Part shown: one piece after another, positions 52,509 through 60,797 of the stretch | How the letters are laid out: each line of letters opens with the position of its first letter | How positions within the stretch are numbered: the first letter of the stretch is position 1 | NCBI RefSeq assembly: GCF_017052585.1 | Contig: NZ_JAFFHZ010000001.1 | Span: 1,054,001 to 1,118,000 of the forward strand | DNA length: 64,000 nucleotides | Source of the DNA: Paenibacillus apiarius | GTDB lineage: Bacteria; Bacillota; Bacilli; Paenibacillales; Paenibacillaceae | Reading direction: 5' to 3' | Notes under the pieces: model-generated | Told to the model about the DNA's origin: nothing | Database searches by the model: none | Seen by the model: the letters and a program-made list of their open reading frames with translations, nothing else | Position numbers and translations under genes: made by a program

Positions 52509-53285
52509 ATGACTCAGCAACAACTGCAACGCGAATGCCAAAGCTGCGGGATGCCGCTGCAAACCGAGGAGCAGCTCGGAACCGACAAGGACAACAATAA
52601 AGTACAGGATTATTGCATTCATTGCTACGCAAACGGCGAGTTTGCGCAGCCGGACATGACACTGGAAGAAATGATTGACCTCTGCGTGCCATTCATCGTG
52701 GAGAATGGCATGGAAGAGCAAGCCGCCCGCACGATGCTCCAGGGATACCTGCCCAATCTGAAGCGCTGGGCCGCCGAACACGGCAATGATACACCGTCCT
52801 TGCAACCGGTCGCAATTGTGGAGCGGGAGGAACTGAAGCTTATCGGCGTTGCCGCGCGCACGACGAATGCGCGGGAATTCACGCCGGAAGGAGTTATACC
52901 TCAGCTATGGGGGCAGTTCTGGCAGGATCAGGTGCAAGCGAAGATTCCGAATCCGGCTGAACCGGGCGTTATCTATGGCTGCTATCACGATTATGAGAAC
53001 GGCGCCATAGGCGAATACTCGATTCTCATCGGTTCTAGCGCAAGCTCGCTTGATTCCGTTCCGGAAGGCCTGACTGCCACAATCGTACCCGCGGCTAAGT
53101 ACGCCGTGTTCACCACCGAGCGCGGCCCGTTCGCCAAGGTCGTCGCCGAAGCGTGGCAAGGGATCTGGAAATGGTCCGCAACCTCTGGCATGAAGCGCGC
53201 ATTCACGGGCGACTTCGAGCGCTATGATGAGCGGAGCATGAACCCAGAAGACGCGCAGATCGACATTTATATCGCGATTCAATAA
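52509..53285 (+). CDS. Zinc-ribbon plus GyrI-like (AraC effector-binding) protein
   Basis: The protein is 258 residues from ATG 52509 (AGGAG upstream). Residues 10-45 form a putative zinc ribbon, CQSCGMPLQTEEQLGTDKD with CIHC following, giving four cysteines. The C-terminal 160 residues (LKLIGVAARTTNAREFTPEG, IYGCYHDYENGAIGEYSILI, VPAAKYAVFTTERGPFAKVV) match the GyrI-like/Bacterial effector-binding fold, which binds small hydrophobic molecules. There is no DNA-binding helix, so it may act as a ligand-binding accessory of the WYL regulator upstream. A terminator follows. Confidence 0.88.
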   Translation: MTQQQLQRECQSCGMPLQTEEQLGTDKDNNKVQDYCIHCYANGEFAQPDMTLEEMIDLCVPFIVENGMEEQAARTMLQGYLPNLKRWAAEHGNDTPSLQPVAIVEREELKLIGVAARTTNAREFTPEGVIPQLWGQFWQDQVQAKIPNPAEPGVIYGCYHDYENGAIGEYSILIGSSASSLDSVPEGLTATIVPAAKYAVFTTERGPFAKVVAEAWQGIWKWSATSGMKRAFTGDFERYDERSMNPEDAQIDIYIAIQ

Positions 53286-53297
53286 CAATATATATGT

Positions 53298-53326
53298 AAG
53301 GCACCGGGGCGGCTCCCGGTGCCTTG
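53298..53326 (+). terminator. Terminator of the zinc-ribbon/GyrI-like gene
   Basis: GGCACCGGG and CCCGGTGCC pair around six bases, then TTGTTCTTC. Confidence 0.83.
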
Positions 53327-53340
53327 TTCTTCATAATGTC

Positions 53341-53525
53341 TCCAACTGCAATTGTACATTTGAAATTTCCCTTGTTAGCTCTTTCATCACCCTGGACTGC
53401 AATCGTGCAGATCTTTTCCATATAACCGCACAAATAATGGTAAACAATTGGTATTATACTGCACATTTGCAGTTCAAACACCGACAAGGACGGGATTTCT
53501 TTGAAACAACTGCTCAAATGCAGTT
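53341..53525 (+). repeat. Four-palindrome dispersed element, intact copy
   Basis: Imperfect palindromes of about 18 bases start at 53344 (AACTGCAATTGTACAT), 53395 (GACTGCAATCGTGCAG), 53457 (ACTGCACATTTGCAGTT) and 53508 (AACTGCTCAAATGCAGTT). Spacings are 51, 62 and 51 bases. The intervening sequence is only partly conserved against the other copies. It is non-coding and sits between a terminator and the minus-strand membrane gene. Confidence 0.88.
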
Positions 53526-53631
53526 CATCGCCTCCTCTAGTACAGGCTCGTTATCCGAGACTCATGCAGCAAAAACAATGTTTGTGTCTATTTTGGACGA
53601 CAAAAAAAGAAGACCATTTATGGCCTATCCT

Positions 53632-53664
53632 GAAGCTGTGACCTGTTAAAAAGGTCACAGCTTC
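53632..53664. repeat. 12-bp perfect inverted repeat
   Basis: GAAGCTGTGACC (53632-53643) and GGTCACAGCTTC (53653-53664) face each other across nine bases, past the end of the membrane-protein gene. It may be its terminator, although no T-tract follows. Confidence 0.6.
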
Positions 53665-53716
53665 AACCCTTGGTATCTTTCGTCTGCTTAGCCTGTAACT
53701 GCTTTTTCAGGAGCAT

Positions 53717-53989
53717 TTATTTGCTCGATTTCTTTCGTTTTCTTTGCCGTTGAATAAGCACAATTAATCCTACTGTTAAGAGCAAAGACTGATTGCGCGT
53801 ATCCATGGCTCCAAACAATGCATAATAATACGAGATTAGAACTCCAACTATTGCGATTCCAATAAGGACATAGTCCCTGAATATGAGATTCTTTCTAAAA
53901 ATGAAGTGAACCCCCAAAACAACCATTAAAGCGTACAACGTGAGAAAGAACAGGATAATAAACATGGACCCAGCTATACTAAGTTCCAT
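53717..53989 (-). CDS. Small membrane protein of unknown function
   Basis: The protein is 90 residues from ATG 53989, which follows a very strong AGGAGG-rich site; an upstream in-frame ATG lacks one. Three hydrophobic helices (about 5-28, 36-55 and 60-78) are followed by a basic tail QRQRKRKKSSK on the cytoplasmic side. It lies 77 bases after the Spo0E-like frame on the same strand, in the same neighbourhood as the peptide receptor. I recognise no family. Confidence 0.72.
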   Translation of the reverse strand: MELSIAGSMFIILFFLTLYALMVVLGVHFIFRKNLIFRDYVLIGIAIVGVLISYYYALFGAMDTRNQSLLLTVGLIVLIQRQRKRKKSSK

Positions 53990-54066
53990 TACCTCCCCCT
54001 CCTTTACGAACCGCCCTATCCCCATATTTTATTGTTAAATACTAGGGCGGTTTGCAAATTGAGCAT

Positions 54067-54251
54067 TCAAATGAACTCTTCACTCCCCAGCTTTTTGTTC
54101 CTTCGTTTTTCAAATTCCACAAGATAAAAATCCAACTGTTGACTTAGCCTGACAATCTCCACATCTGTGAAACTTTTCTTCTCAGCCACCGCTTGTATCA
54201 ATTGCCGACGGACACTTTCTATTTGATCAAGCAAGTCGTCACGTTTTTCAT
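54067..54251 (-). pseudogene. Spo0E-like aspartyl-phosphatase frame, start codon out of frame
   Basis: A frame of about 60 codons ends at 54067 and contains DLLDQIESVRRQL and IVRLSQQLDFYLVEF, the SQxLD motif of Spo0E proteins, which dephosphorylate Spo0A-P and delay sporulation. No usable start exists in frame. The ATG at 54251 leads into it only if one A is added to the run of five A at 54244-54248, giving MKKRDDLLDQIE, a normal Spo0E beginning. So it is either a one-base deletion, a sequencing error in the run, or uses an unusual start. No good ribosome site is seen. Confidence 0.62.
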
Positions 54252-54428
54252 AACAAAAGTAAAAAGGCTCAATTGCCGGGACACCCTTTCGTAATTAATG
54301 ACAGTGTATGATGGGGATCGCCTCATCCATAAACTGTATCTTTGACTTGATTATAGATGTCGTTGGGCAAAAATACCTTTTTTATGTTTTTTTATGCAAC
54401 TATTTAGTCGTATCATTATCATATATAC

Positions 54429-54457
54429 AAAAAAGGACGCCCAAAAGGCGTCCTTTT
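54429..54457 (-). terminator. Terminator of the receptor-propeptide operon
   Basis: Perfect 11-base arms AAAAGGACGCC and GGCGTCCTTTT enclose five bases; on the minus strand the stem runs into six T residues. It lies 30 bases past the propeptide stop. Confidence 0.92.
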
Positions 54458-54486
54458 GTCCCAACAATATTCTGCTCATATGACTA

Positions 54487-54597
54487 TCATTTCGGTACAA
54501 TCCACGGAGCTGTGTAAGTAACAATGTCTGTAATTATCCATGGGGCAGTTAAAGCGGCAAGGAAAAGAATCGGTAATTTTGACCTAAGCTTTTTCAT
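54487..54597 (-). CDS. Putative secreted signalling propeptide (Phr/AimP/AloP-like)
   Basis: The protein is 36 residues. ATG 54597 lies 15 bases past the receptor stop and has AAAGGA nine bases upstream that overlaps this stop region. The N-terminus MKKLRSKLPILFLAAL is charged then hydrophobic, like a Sec export signal. The C-terminal half holds the pentapeptide TAPWI twice (residues 17-21 and 29-33) and ends in TAPWIVPK. A terminator follows. Size, export signal and position directly after an HTH-TPR receptor on the same strand are those of RRNPP communication peptides. The mature form is probably a C-terminal fragment; this is inference. Confidence 0.78.
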   Translation of the reverse strand: MKKLRSKLPILFLAALTAPWIITDIVTYTAPWIVPK

Positions 54598-54612
54598 ATA
54601 TACCAATCCTTT

Positions 54613-55902
54613 CTAATAATTTTTGTTGATAACCTGCATGTACATTGAGTTTATCTTTTTTACAAGTTCCACGTCTAAACGTGCTGCACCCTTAATAATT
54701 GCTTGATTGATCAAGGTAATGCCTTCAAAAGCATTGTCATACAACCCTATTCTCATGTATTCTACAACACTCTTAAGGTAATAATCAAAAGCTCTATCTA
54801 CACTGTCTTCTTCCAAAAGAACATTTCCAACTAATTGATAAAAATAAGCTAACTTCGCTCTTTTGTCAGGTGTCGTACGAGTGTCTTGCAGTGAGTTTTC
54901 CATTTCTTCTTCATATTGAAGCAACTGTAATGCAGAGCTTGGGTCATTCACTCGTATGTATAAGCTGCATAATTCGGAGACGACATATACCAAATTGTAT
55001 TCGGAAGAGTGTTTTAAATACTCATTTAATTGATGCAGGCATAATTTGATGTCTCCTGTTTTTACGCTAACAAATCCTTTGAACAACTCTGAATTTTCAA
55101 CTGCACAGGGTAAATCAAATTTTTTGTATTCTTCCAGATATTGTTCACTTTCTTCAAACCTCTTCAGATTGTAATAACAAAAGATGATGTTGTTAATTGC
55201 GTATGGCTTGTATTTCCCTGTATCATTCTTTATGACAAATTCACTAAATTTTATAGACTCATCGTAGAGCATAAGGCTGTATGCATGAACAGCTAAACTA
55301 TAATGAGCTATTATTTTTTCCCTCTCATTAAGAAAATTGGCGTAATCCAATGTGTATTTACCGGATTGATATGTTTCGTTTAATTTACTGAAATCATTTC
55401 GTTCAATCATGTATTTCCGGTACAATCCCTTGGCAATATAGGGCATAATTCCATGCGCGCGCGAGTAGTCGATGATGAGGTTGAACAAAGATAATTGAAT
55501 GGAGGTATCCTCTATGGAGTCTGTCGTTTGGTACAACTTCTCAACCAAGTCCAAGCTGTCTTCATTCGATGATTCGAGAAACTTGGCGGCTATCTTGGTT
55601 ACTAAAGATGCGTTGCTTGGCGCTTCGAGCGCTTTTTGCAAAAATGAGAAAACCACATCTGATTTGTGCCCAATCTCGATGTACAGTTCTACGATGTCGT
55701 CACTGGGGATGTCTAATTCAGCAGCAATGGATTGAATAATGTTAAAATCGGGGCGCTTAACCTCCCCGTTCTCAATCCGCGACAAGCTGCTCTTATCGAT
55801 GCCGATAAGCTCCTGGAGCTTAGACAAACTAATGTCTTTTTTCTGGCGATAACACTGTATTAGTTCCCCGAGTGTTGCAGGCTTCGCAGCAACGGCACTC
55901 AC
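54613..55902 (-). CDS. RRNPP-type HTH-TPR peptide receptor (AimR/AloR-like)
   Basis: The protein is 429 residues from GTG 55902, which has AAGGAAGGTGA just upstream; the frame is open for 41 more codons without a comparable site. Residues 11-65 are an XRE helix-turn-helix (LGELIQCYRQKKDISLSKLQ, IDKSSLSRIENGEVKRPDF). The rest is helical with TPR-like pairs (AINNIIFCYYNLKRFEESEQ, LAYFYQLVGNVLLEEDSVDR, AFDYYLKSVVEYMRIG). This matches peptide receptors such as NprR, PlcR, AimR and the AloR receptors of Paenibacillus. The propeptide gene lies 15 bases downstream in the same transcript. Targets are unknown. Confidence 0.88.
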   Translation of the reverse strand: MSAVAAKPATLGELIQCYRQKKDISLSKLQELIGIDKSSLSRIENGEVKRPDFNIIQSIAAELDIPSDDIVELYIEIGHKSDVVFSFLQKALEAPSNASLVTKIAAKFLESSNEDSLDLVEKLYQTTDSIEDTSIQLSLFNLIIDYSRAHGIMPYIAKGLYRKYMIERNDFSKLNETYQSGKYTLDYANFLNEREKIIAHYSLAVHAYSLMLYDESIKFSEFVIKNDTGKYKPYAINNIIFCYYNLKRFEESEQYLEEYKKFDLPCAVENSELFKGFVSVKTGDIKLCLHQLNEYLKHSSEYNLVYVVSELCSLYIRVNDPSSALQLLQYEEEMENSLQDTRTTPDKRAKLAYFYQLVGNVLLEEDSVDRAFDYYLKSVVEYMRIGLYDNAFEGITLINQAIIKGAARLDVELVKKINSMYMQVINKNY

Positions 55903-56045
55903 AAACTCACCTTCCTTTGTCTTGCATGTAATTGACCACCTATATATTACCATCTTTATCATGATATGAAAACAGCGCTTATGCATGAACCGATTGATAT
56001 CATGGATTTCAGTCAAATAATACATTCATGAAAGCGTTCAAGGCG

Positions 56046-56543
56046 CTAATCATCCCGCGCATGATCCCCTTGCAATTCCTTCTTCATCCTTATATTCGTG
56101 AGCATAACGCCCTTCCGTTCCACGCTCTGGGTACGAATTACCGCATACCCTTGCTTCTCGAAGAATGGTCTCGCGGTCAAGCTTGCATCGGTATGCGCCA
56201 TTCGGATGCCCGCGCTACCCGCATCCCGTTCAAGAGCGGCAACGAGAGCCGAAGCAACGCCCTGCCCTTGATAATCTTTATGCACATACAACCGATCCAA
56301 ATAACCTTCCGTTGTCATGTCCCCGAACCCGACGATGTCACCCCCGCATTCGGCAACGTATGCGAATCGATCGCGGAACGAGCTTAGCCACTGCCGCGCT
56401 CGCGCCTCTTGCTCAGCCTTCGGCGCCCAAGCCTCAAGCTGGGCCTTGGAATAATCGCGCGCATTTATCGTATGAACGGTGTCATAGAACAGCTCCACCA
56501 TCTGCCGCACATCCGGCGGACGGAATTCACGGATCGTTATCAT
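56046..56543 (-). CDS. GNAT-family N-acetyltransferase
   Basis: The protein is 165 residues from ATG 56543 (AAGGAGG upstream). The acetyl-CoA-binding motif is DRLYVHKDYQGQGVASALVA, preceded by DIVGFGDMTTEGYL. The motif order and length are usual for GNAT enzymes, which acetylate amines on small molecules or proteins. It is transcribed toward the peptide-receptor gene, 143 bases away, with no clear terminator between them, so read-through into the receptor is possible. Confidence 0.9.
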   Translation of the reverse strand: MITIREFRPPDVRQMVELFYDTVHTINARDYSKAQLEAWAPKAEQEARARQWLSSFRDRFAYVAECGGDIVGFGDMTTEGYLDRLYVHKDYQGQGVASALVAALERDAGSAGIRMAHTDASLTARPFFEKQGYAVIRTQSVERKGVMLTNIRMKKELQGDHARDD

Positions 56544-56822
56544 TGGAATCCTCCTTGCGTGAACGACGATGGGCCGCAGGTTGCTGCACCCCCGGCCCGT
56601 CTCATTCATTGTTTTGTGATGTGTCTAATCCATGCGCGGCATTATCATCTCATGCAGTATGAGCAACAGGCAGAATAAAGAGCGTCGCAACGCTGCACAA
56701 ATACGGTGTTGTCTGATGGCGTTGCCTTCCGCATGGCTTACAAAAATATGCTCCTCTTTCTACAAGTAAGGTTTTATCAATGATATAATGGTTATAATTA
56801 GTTTGGAAAGGAGCTGTTAATC

Positions 56823-57056
56823 TTGGCGGTTAGTAAAGATCGAATTAACTACCTCATAACTCGTCTGTCAAATAAAGATCTTGAACTAATAACAGATTTG
56901 ATGGAACGACTGATTCAACACAATCAAACTGAAATTCCAATTGATGATGAACCCACTACCCAAGATGACTTACATGCGATTCAAGCGGCTCACGAAGCAA
57001 TGAGTAAAGGAGAACTAGTAGCTCTAAAGGACATTGAACATGAGTTACGAAATTAA
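56823..57056 (+). CDS. Putative antitoxin of a type II toxin-antitoxin pair
   Basis: The protein is 77 residues from TTG 56823 with AAGGAG upstream. It is helical and acidic, with a middle stretch EIPIDDEPTTQDDLHAIQAA before a final helix. This fits short Firmicute antitoxins that bind their toxin with the C-terminus. It overlaps the RelE-like frame by 17 bases, the usual arrangement. There is no clear ribbon-helix-helix, so DNA binding is not certain. Confidence 0.75.
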   Translation: MAVSKDRINYLITRLSNKDLELITDLMERLIQHNQTEIPIDDEPTTQDDLHAIQAAHEAMSKGELVALKDIEHELRN

Positions 57057-57357
57057 GTTCTACAAAGAAGCAATAAAGAATCTCCGTAAATTAGACAAAA
57101 CAACACGAAATCGGATTCTTGATCACATTAATATACTCTCTGAGAATCCAAGACATCCGAACGCGGTGATGTTTATAAATCTTAGGGGCGCTGCTATGTG
57201 TCTCTTTTTTTCGTTTAATAGGACCGATTGCATCAATGAGTGCCGCCTTCATATTTTCCTTTGCACCATTGTCTATCATTACGTAACTCCATCGATACAT
57301 TCCTTGATAGTCTCTGCCTGCATACAGCTGATTCATACAAGCCTCATACGCGTCTAA
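57040..57357 (+). pseudogene. RelE/ParE-type toxin, truncated
   Basis: From ATG 57040 (AAAGGA upstream) the first 43 codons, SYEIKFYKEAIKNLRKLDKT and on to ILSENPRHPNA, are the N-terminal half of a RelE-type mRNA interferase. At about 57168 the family match ends and an unrelated Cys-rich sequence follows to the stop. The C-terminal strands with the catalytic basic residues are missing. On the opposite strand of the fused part, 57182-57350, lies an open stretch (YQGMYRWSYVMIDNGAKENM) that may be a piece of another gene, suggesting recombination here. Confidence 0.75.
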
Positions 57358-58238
57358 TTCATGCGCCGCCCCGATTTGCCTTGTAAAAAGCTGAGCTTCG
57401 TTTCTGCCGTCACGATCGCTATAAGTATCAAGATGCTGCCGGCGATCATGCGCGGCGTCATCATCTCATGCAGGATGAGCACGGAGAAAAGCGTGCCGAA
57501 CAGCGCTTCCGTCGATAAAATAATGGCCGCTTTCGTTTCGGTCGTATATTTCTGCGCAACCGTCTGCAGGAGGAAGGCAATCGTCGTGCTGAACACGCCT
57601 AAATACGATGCGGCCAGCAGCCCCTTCGCATCAACGTGGATGTCAAACGCCTCCCCCCGGAACACGACGACGAGGAAAGACAGCAGGAACGCCACCATCA
57701 TTTGAACAATCGTAAGTTGTATCGGATGATGCTTCTTGACGAATTCGCACGTGAAAAAGATATGAAGCGCAAAGAAAACGGCGCAAAGCAGCGTTAACCC
57801 ATCCCCGATATTCAAGCTGAAGTTGAATTCCAAGGATAAGACACCGACACCGATGGCGGCCAGTACCGCCCCAATCACTCCGTACTTGTCCAGCTTTCTC
57901 CGATACAAGAGATAGCCGATGAACGGCACGATAACGACGTTGATGGCCGTCAAGAAGGCGTTCTTGGATGGCGTCGTATATTGCAGGCCGACCGTCTGCA
58001 GCGTAAAGGCCAGATAGAGAAACACGCCCAGCACGATGCCTGCGCCGATCGCGGATTTGGTTAAAGTTTGTACATGTTTATTGAAGCAAACGGAAATCAG
58101 CACTGCGGCAATCAAAAAGCGGATGGCCATCACCTGATAAGGAGTTAGCGACTCCAACGAGAGCGCTCCGGCAACGAATCCGGTGCCCCAGATGATGGCA
58201 ACCAGCAACAGCCCGATTTCACCTGAATATTTTCTCAT
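57354..58238 (-). CDS. EamA-type DMT-family transporter
   Basis: The protein is 294 residues from ATG 58238 (GGAGGAGC upstream), overlapping the glycosidase stop by 20 bases. Ten helices form two EamA repeats (IGLLLVAIIWGTGFVAGALS at the start, LLAASYLGVFSTTIAFLLQT in the second half). The family exports amino acids or other small metabolites. Overlap with the sugar operon suggests co-transcription, though the function need not be related. Confidence 0.88.
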   Translation of the reverse strand: MRKYSGEIGLLLVAIIWGTGFVAGALSLESLTPYQVMAIRFLIAAVLISVCFNKHVQTLTKSAIGAGIVLGVFLYLAFTLQTVGLQYTTPSKNAFLTAINVVIVPFIGYLLYRRKLDKYGVIGAVLAAIGVGVLSLEFNFSLNIGDGLTLLCAVFFALHIFFTCEFVKKHHPIQLTIVQMMVAFLLSFLVVVFRGEAFDIHVDAKGLLAASYLGVFSTTIAFLLQTVAQKYTTETKAAIILSTEALFGTLFSVLILHEMMTPRMIAGSILILIAIVTAETKLSFLQGKSGRRMN

Positions 58239-59946
58239 GATGCTCCTCCGGCGGTTGGATGGACTCTCTGGCCAACATAAGGAATACACTTGATGTCCAC
58301 GTAAATGCCGGATCGACCAAGCCTTTCCCGCTGAACGGATCGAAGTTCTCCGCCATGCCGCCGGCCAGCGTCAAATCCATAAACTTGGCAGCTAATCGAG
58401 ATGCAAATTCATTATATCCGTTGCGCCGCAAGGCATCAATGAATAAATAGGTGACAGGGGCCCAGATCGGCCCCAGCCAATAGCCATTGTCCCGGTACAA
58501 AGGGCTGCGGTAGCTTTCCGTGCATAAGCCATAATCCGCTTCGAATCTCTCGGTCAACCCGTTCGCAAGCGCTGCGGTCACTTCACTAGGCAATCGGTAT
58601 CCGATAATAAGCGGCATATAGAGTATCAAGCTGTCTTGATGCGCGATAATCCGATCTTCCGGCGCATATCTCGCCACGAAGCGGCCATCCCGATACAATC
58701 GGTCCATCAGCAGTCCATACAGCTCATCCGCCTTCTCCGTCCATGCCTTCGCTTCATCCGCCCGCTCCAATTCAGCAGCCATGCCGCTCAGGATGTCCAT
58801 CTGGCGAATCAAATGCGCCGCCAGATCCGGCGCTTCCACCGGGATGCCGTCATGGAAGATGGAGGCGTTGTCCCAGCCCGAATCGTTCCCGTGGTTGTAG
58901 ACCGGGAGCCGGGAAGCCGAGGGGCGGCGATAGTCGAGCCAGTAGTTCGTCGCCCGCGCCAGACTGTCATACATGCGGGCCACGATGGCCCTATCATCGA
59001 ACCACGCATTCCGCTCTCTCATCCGCGCGAACGCCCACGCATGGATAGGCGGCTTGCAGCAATTGAAGGACAGGAACTTGTCATTGATGAAATCCGCATA
59101 TATGCCGCTTTCATCCTGATGCGCCATGAAGATGTCAAGCTGAGCCAGAGCAAGCATGGGATCGCGCTCGCTCAGCATCATCGCATTGAAGCAGTTGTCC
59201 CAACTCCAAATATTGAACATCCAGTTTTTTGACATGTACATCGCATAGTTGTTGAGCTGCCCTTCGGGGTGGACGACACACGACCAGGTGATATAGGCCG
59301 CCAGCCGGCGGGAAGGCTCGTATCGCTCTGGCACCGCCGGCATCTGCCGCAGCCACTGTTCATAATGGCGATCCACCCGCTCGCATGCCCGGGCGTAATT
59401 CTCATACTCCTTCTTCCGCCATACCGTTTTATAGCTTTCAATGACGAAGACGCCCCCCTCATCCTGATCGCCGTCTGGATTCATGACAAGCTCGATGCTG
59501 TCATTGCCGACCATCTTCCATGGAGCTTGAATGCGGGCATCCCCATAAAGCAAGGTGAACATGAGCTTGATTTCCTTTGAATACAGATGATATTCCCATT
59601 GCTGCGGCCCATATGGCATGAGGCTGTCATAGCGTGTTTTCACGGCCGTCAGCTTCAAAGACGCCCCGGCGATCCGGCAATGAATGATGTCTTCACCGCT
59701 GATGCACAGCTCGGCATACTCCGCATGATTGTGCCGATGGATGATGCGCAGCCTCGTCTCCGTCACGTCGAGATCGAAGTCGGCGGCCTGGCCGTGCTTC
59801 ATCAGCTCCAGCACAAAGATGCTGCTCGGCGCTTCGTCTCCCCCATGCAAGTCTCTTACAATCAATCGATTCGTGTCCCTCTCGATGGACACTGCGAAAT
59901 AAGAACCAAACCGGCTGAAGGGAATTCTGGAAATATCCAATTGCAC
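58219..59946 (-). CDS. MGH1-like (GH63/GH37-type) glycoside hydrolase
   Basis: The protein is 575 residues without signal peptide, so cytoplasmic. An N-terminal beta domain (about 1-170) is followed by an (alpha/alpha)6 barrel with family blocks WSWDNCFNAMML, YNHGNDSGWDNASIF (the probable catalytic acid region), GYWLGPIWAPVTYLF and DPAFTWTSSVFLML. This is the MGH1-like fold of GH63/GH37 enzymes, which release glucose or mannose from oligosaccharides or mannosylglycerate. It lies 29 bases after the ABC permease and presumably cleaves the imported sugar. Confidence 0.88.
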   Translation of the reverse strand: MQLDISRIPFSRFGSYFAVSIERDTNRLIVRDLHGGDEAPSSIFVLELMKHGQAADFDLDVTETRLRIIHRHNHAEYAELCISGEDIIHCRIAGASLKLTAVKTRYDSLMPYGPQQWEYHLYSKEIKLMFTLLYGDARIQAPWKMVGNDSIELVMNPDGDQDEGGVFVIESYKTVWRKKEYENYARACERVDRHYEQWLRQMPAVPERYEPSRRLAAYITWSCVVHPEGQLNNYAMYMSKNWMFNIWSWDNCFNAMMLSERDPMLALAQLDIFMAHQDESGIYADFINDKFLSFNCCKPPIHAWAFARMRERNAWFDDRAIVARMYDSLARATNYWLDYRRPSASRLPVYNHGNDSGWDNASIFHDGIPVEAPDLAAHLIRQMDILSGMAAELERADEAKAWTEKADELYGLLMDRLYRDGRFVARYAPEDRIIAHQDSLILYMPLIIGYRLPSEVTAALANGLTERFEADYGLCTESYRSPLYRDNGYWLGPIWAPVTYLFIDALRRNGYNEFASRLAAKFMDLTLAGGMAENFDPFSGKGLVDPAFTWTSSVFLMLARESIQPPEEHHEKIFR

Positions 59947-59975
59947 AACCCCACCCCTTTTCTTTCTCTCGTTTG

Positions 59976-60797
59976 CTATTTAATGGCGCCGCTAATTCCT
60001 TCCACGATATACTTTTGCGCATACAAGAAGGCAATGACAGGCGGGATAATCATCAAAATCGTAATCGACATGATCGGCAGGATTTGCAGTTCATGCACGC
60101 CCTTGAACGAGGCAAGGCCGAGTGCCAGCGTATACTTGGTCCGATCCTGCAAAAAAATGAGCGGCCCCAAATAATCATTCCAGACGGACAGCATGTTCAA
60201 TACGGCAATGAGCGTAAGCGGAGCCTGCATAATCGGCACAAATATTTTCCAATACGTCTGAAAGTCGTTCGCGCCGTCAATCTTGGCCGCATGCTCCAGC
60301 TCCTTCGGAACGTTCATGAGGAACTGCCGCAGCAAAAACACGTAATAGGCAGAGCCGAAAAAGGCAGGCACGATAAGCGGCTTCAACGTATTAATCCAGC
60401 CGAACAAATTGAATTGCATATATAGCGGAATCATCGTCACGTCCCACGGAATCATCATCGTAGCCAGCAGCAGGATGAACAGGCCATTTTTGAATTTGAA
60501 ATGGTATCTGGCGAAGCCGTAAGCGATTAACGAACAGGAAATCAATTGTCCGAGCGTCGTCAAAACGGTAATCGCGACGGAATTCATGAGATACAGGCCG
60601 AACGGCTGCGCTTTCCACGCATCCACGAAGTTGACGAATTGCGGCATTCCCGGAAAGATAGCCGGCGGATATTGATGCACTTCCGCTTCCGTCTTCAAGG
60701 CGGTCAATACGATCCAGACAAAAGGAAGCAAGAAGTAAATCGCAAATCCGATTAAGAAAAGATAGACGATCGCTTTATGCCATTTGGACATTTTCAT
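59976..60797 (-). CDS. Carbohydrate ABC transporter permease (MalG type)
   Basis: The protein is 273 residues with six helices; the start overlaps the previous stop (ATGA). The EAA loop is LEHAAKIDGANDFQTYWKIF. It ends with EGISGAIK, similar to the ending of the other MalG-type permease in this window. It works with the MalF-type permease and the lipoprotein upstream. The ATPase must come from elsewhere. Confidence 0.94.
   Translation of the reverse strand: MKMSKWHKAIVYLFLIGFAIYFLLPFVWIVLTALKTEAEVHQYPPAIFPGMPQFVNFVDAWKAQPFGLYLMNSVAITVLTTLGQLISCSLIAYGFARYHFKFKNGLFILLLATMMIPWDVTMIPLYMQFNLFGWINTLKPLIVPAFFGSAYYVFLLRQFLMNVPKELEHAAKIDGANDFQTYWKIFVPIMQAPLTLIAVLNMLSVWNDYLGPLIFLQDRTKYTLALGLASFKGVHELQILPIMSITILMIIPPVIAFLYAQKYIVEGISGAIK

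Noticed and set aside
54613..55902. Phage arbitrium system as explanation for the HTH-TPR receptor
   Set aside because: No integrase, capsid, lysis or other phage gene is seen around it, so a chromosomal communication system is the simpler reading.
57091..57336. Minus-strand frame overlapping the truncated toxin (YQGMYRWSYVMIDNGAKENM)
   Set aside because: It may be a fragment of a real gene, but no family could be named and it crosses into the toxin; mentioned with the toxin only.
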